From Candidatus Kuenenia stuttgartensis (lineage in GTDB: Bacteria > Bacteroidota > Bacteroidia > Flavobacteriales_D > Crocinitomicaceae): 16,891 bases of DNA. Made by a program: the position numbers and the translations under genes. The DNA lies in assembly GCA_943326025.2 (NCBI GenBank), contig CALPRR020000035.1, positions 1-16,891 on the forward strand, in the 5' to 3' direction. Under the pieces are notes generated by a model, which did no database searches, was not told where the DNA came from, and saw only the letters and a program-made list of their open reading frames with translations. Positions 15,221 through 16,891 of the stretch are shown one piece after another (within the stretch, counting starts at the first letter, position 1; each line of letters opens with the position of its first letter).

Positions 15221-16891
15221 TTATATCATTTCCAAATCTATTTGTCTTTTTGCAAAATGAACTTCATAAATACGTACTCTGACTTTATCACCAAAGTTGA
15301 ATTCTTTCTTCGTTTTACCTCCAACAACAGCAAATTTTTCTTGATCAAAATAGAATCGATCACCTGGTATATCTTTCATCGCTACCAAACCTTCACATTG
15401 ATTTTCTATCATTTTCACAAATAAACCATGTTCGGTTAAACCTGAAACGATTCCGTCAAATTCCTCTCCTATCTTATCTTGAACAAATAACACTTGGAAG
15501 TATTTCGTTGAATCACGTTCCGCATCAACTGCTTTTCGTTCATTTCTAGAAATACGCTTACAAACATCATCTAACTCTTTACCGTATCTGTGTTTTTGAG
15601 TCGTCAACTCTTCTAATAAGATTCGATGCACCATTAAATCGGCATAACGTCTAATTGGAGAAGTAAAGTGCGTATAATGTTGAAATGCCAATCCATAGTG
15701 ACCAATATTTTTCGTTTCATAGGTCGCTTTTGCCATTGAACGAATCGCCATTGTTTGAATAATCGAATATTCATTCGTCAAACGGATATCATCTAATAAT
15801 CTGTTAATGCTTTTCGCAATTTGATCTGGATGAGTGAAATCTAATTTATAACCAAATTTATCAATGAAAATATTGAAGACACCGATTTTAGTTTCATCTG
15901 GTTTATCATGTACACGATAAATAAACGGAATGTGATCTCTATTCTTTTTAGGAATTCCAATAAATTCAGCTACTTTTCGATTTGCCAAAAGCATGAACTC
16001 TTCGATTAATTTATGAGCATCTTTCGATGTTTTAATCATCACTTCAATTGGCATTCCTTCTTCATCCAATTTAAAGCGCATCTCTTCAGATTCGATACTT
16101 AAAGCACCACTTTTTATTCTTCTTCCTCTATAAATCTTCGCTAACTTATCAAGTTTTAAAATTTCGTCTTTATAATCTCCATCTTTCCCCTCAATAATTT
16201 CTTGAGCCTCTTCATATGAAAAACGTCTATTTGAATGGATCACTGTTTTACCAAACCATTCGTTGTGGATTTCACCATCCTCACTGATTTCAAAAACAGC
16301 CGAAAAACTAAATTTATCCTCTTTTGGACGAAGTGAACAAGCCATATTTGAAAGTTGTTCTGGCAACATTGGAACCACTCTATCTACTAAGTAAACAGAA
16401 TTTGAACGCTTCAATGCTTCCACATCCATAGGACTTCCTGCAGTAACATAATGACTCACATCGGCAATATGAACGCCCACTTCAATATTTCCATTCGGTA
16501 ATACTTTGTAAGAAAGTGCGTCATCAAAATCTTTTGCATCGACAGGGTCAATTGTAAAAGTGGTAATATCTCTAAAATCTCTTCGTTTAGCAACTTCTTC
16601 AGGATCTAAATCCATACCAACCATTTCTGCTTGAGAAAGTACCTCATCAGGAAATTTAAATTCAATTCCATTGTTACATAAAATACTCATCATTTCAGTA
16701 TCATTGGTCGATTTTTTTCCTAAACATTCGATAACCTCTCCATAAGGATTTCCAGCAGATTTAGGCCAAACTGTAATTTTTACCAAACATTTTTCGCCAT
16801 CTTTTGCACCATTCAATTTCTCCTTTGGAATAAAAATATCCGTTCCCGCTTTAGAATTATCAGGTATTAAAAAAGCAAAATTTTCATGCAT
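15221..16891 (-). CDS. rnr: Ribonuclease R (RNB-family 3'-5' exoribonuclease), N-terminus cut by window edge
   Basis: The frame stays open to the right edge, so the Met at 16891 is probably internal; about 170-200 residues (N-terminal helix-turn-helix and first cold-shock domain) are missing compared with the usual ~720-750. What remains, in window numbering, is the end of a cold-shock domain (1-60), the RNB catalytic domain (about 105-440) and an S1 RNA-binding domain (about 475-556). The catalytic set TIDPVDAKDFDDA has Asp115, 121, 123 and 124, spaced exactly like D272, D278, D280 and D281 of E. coli RNase R. FTSPIRRYADLMVHR carries the conserved arginine pair. The enzyme degrades structured RNA in the cytoplasm. 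The protein ends directly after the S1 domain (RQIDLEMI), without the lysine-rich tail of the E. coli enzyme. Confidence 0.93.
   Translation of the reverse strand: MHENFAFLIPDNSKAGTDIFIPKEKLNGAKDGEKCLVKITVWPKSAGNPYGEVIECLGKKSTNDTEMMSILCNNGIEFKFPDEVLSQAEMVGMDLDPEEVAKRRDFRDITTFTIDPVDAKDFDDALSYKVLPNGNIEVGVHIADVSHYVTAGSPMDVEALKRSNSVYLVDRVVPMLPEQLSNMACSLRPKEDKFSFSAVFEISEDGEIHNEWFGKTVIHSNRRFSYEEAQEIIEGKDGDYKDEILKLDKLAKIYRGRRIKSGALSIESEEMRFKLDEEGMPIEVMIKTSKDAHKLIEEFMLLANRKVAEFIGIPKKNRDHIPFIYRVHDKPDETKIGVFNIFIDKFGYKLDFTHPDQIAKSINRLLDDIRLTNEYSIIQTMAIRSMAKATYETKNIGHYGLAFQHYTHFTSPIRRYADLMVHRILLEELTTQKHRYGKELDDVCKRISRNERKAVDAERDSTKYFQVLFVQDKIGEEFDGIVSGLTEHGLFVKMIENQCEGLVAMKDIPGDRFYFDQEKFAVVGGKTKKEFNFGDKVRVRIYEVHFAKRQIDLEMI

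Noticed and set aside
14892..15424. Plus-strand frames at 14892-15149 and 15146-15424
   Set aside because: They run opposite the YceI and RNase R genes and the AT-rich gap between them; composition and content fit chance frames.

Overview
The window looks like chromosomal DNA from a member of the Bacteroidota, most likely a flavobacterium. The DNA is AT-rich. Three secreted proteins end in type IX secretion system (T9SS) C-terminal sorting domains. Several promoters carry the TAnnTTTG -7 box used by the main sigma factor of this phylum, and there are no clear Shine-Dalgarno sequences. The exact genus cannot be told from what is here.

Layout. (1) 1-2061, minus strand: the first 687 residues of a large superfamily I helicase, cut by the window edge. 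(2) 2139-6303, plus strand: a T9SS cargo block. It holds a 122-residue mini-protein that is little more than a signal peptide and a sorting domain, a LamG-type protein, a decayed LamG relative, and a 734-residue beta-helix protein with three 27-residue repeats. (3) 6304-6734: a gene-free stretch with a structured element and a terminator. (4) 6735-11411, plus strand: a tight three-gene envelope operon. Its products are an exported beta-propeller, a membrane-anchored protein with a large extracytoplasmic part, and an exported protein that joins a transglutaminase-like domain with an altered catalytic residue to an apparently intact TIGR02594-type peptidoglycan-hydrolase domain. (5) 11412-11695: a GC-rich inverted-repeat element, a strong terminator and the promoter of the next gene. 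(6) 11696-12835, plus strand: a cystathionine gamma-synthase/lyase (Cys/Met metabolism PLP enzyme). (7) 12919-14437, minus strand: a hipBA-type toxin-antitoxin pair with a recognisable operator-promoter. (8) 14549-15073, minus strand: a cytosolic YceI-family protein. (9) 15221-16891, minus strand: the catalytic and C-terminal part of RNase R, cut by the right edge.

How the parts relate. Housekeeping genes (metB-like, yceI-like, rnr) sit beside accessory cargo (T9SS proteins, hipBA, helicase). Convergent and tandem units are separated by well-formed hairpin terminators. The least explained unit is the 6735-11411 operon: nothing in it has an obvious named pathway, and its third protein pairs an apparently dead transglutaminase fold with an apparently live cell-wall hydrolase.
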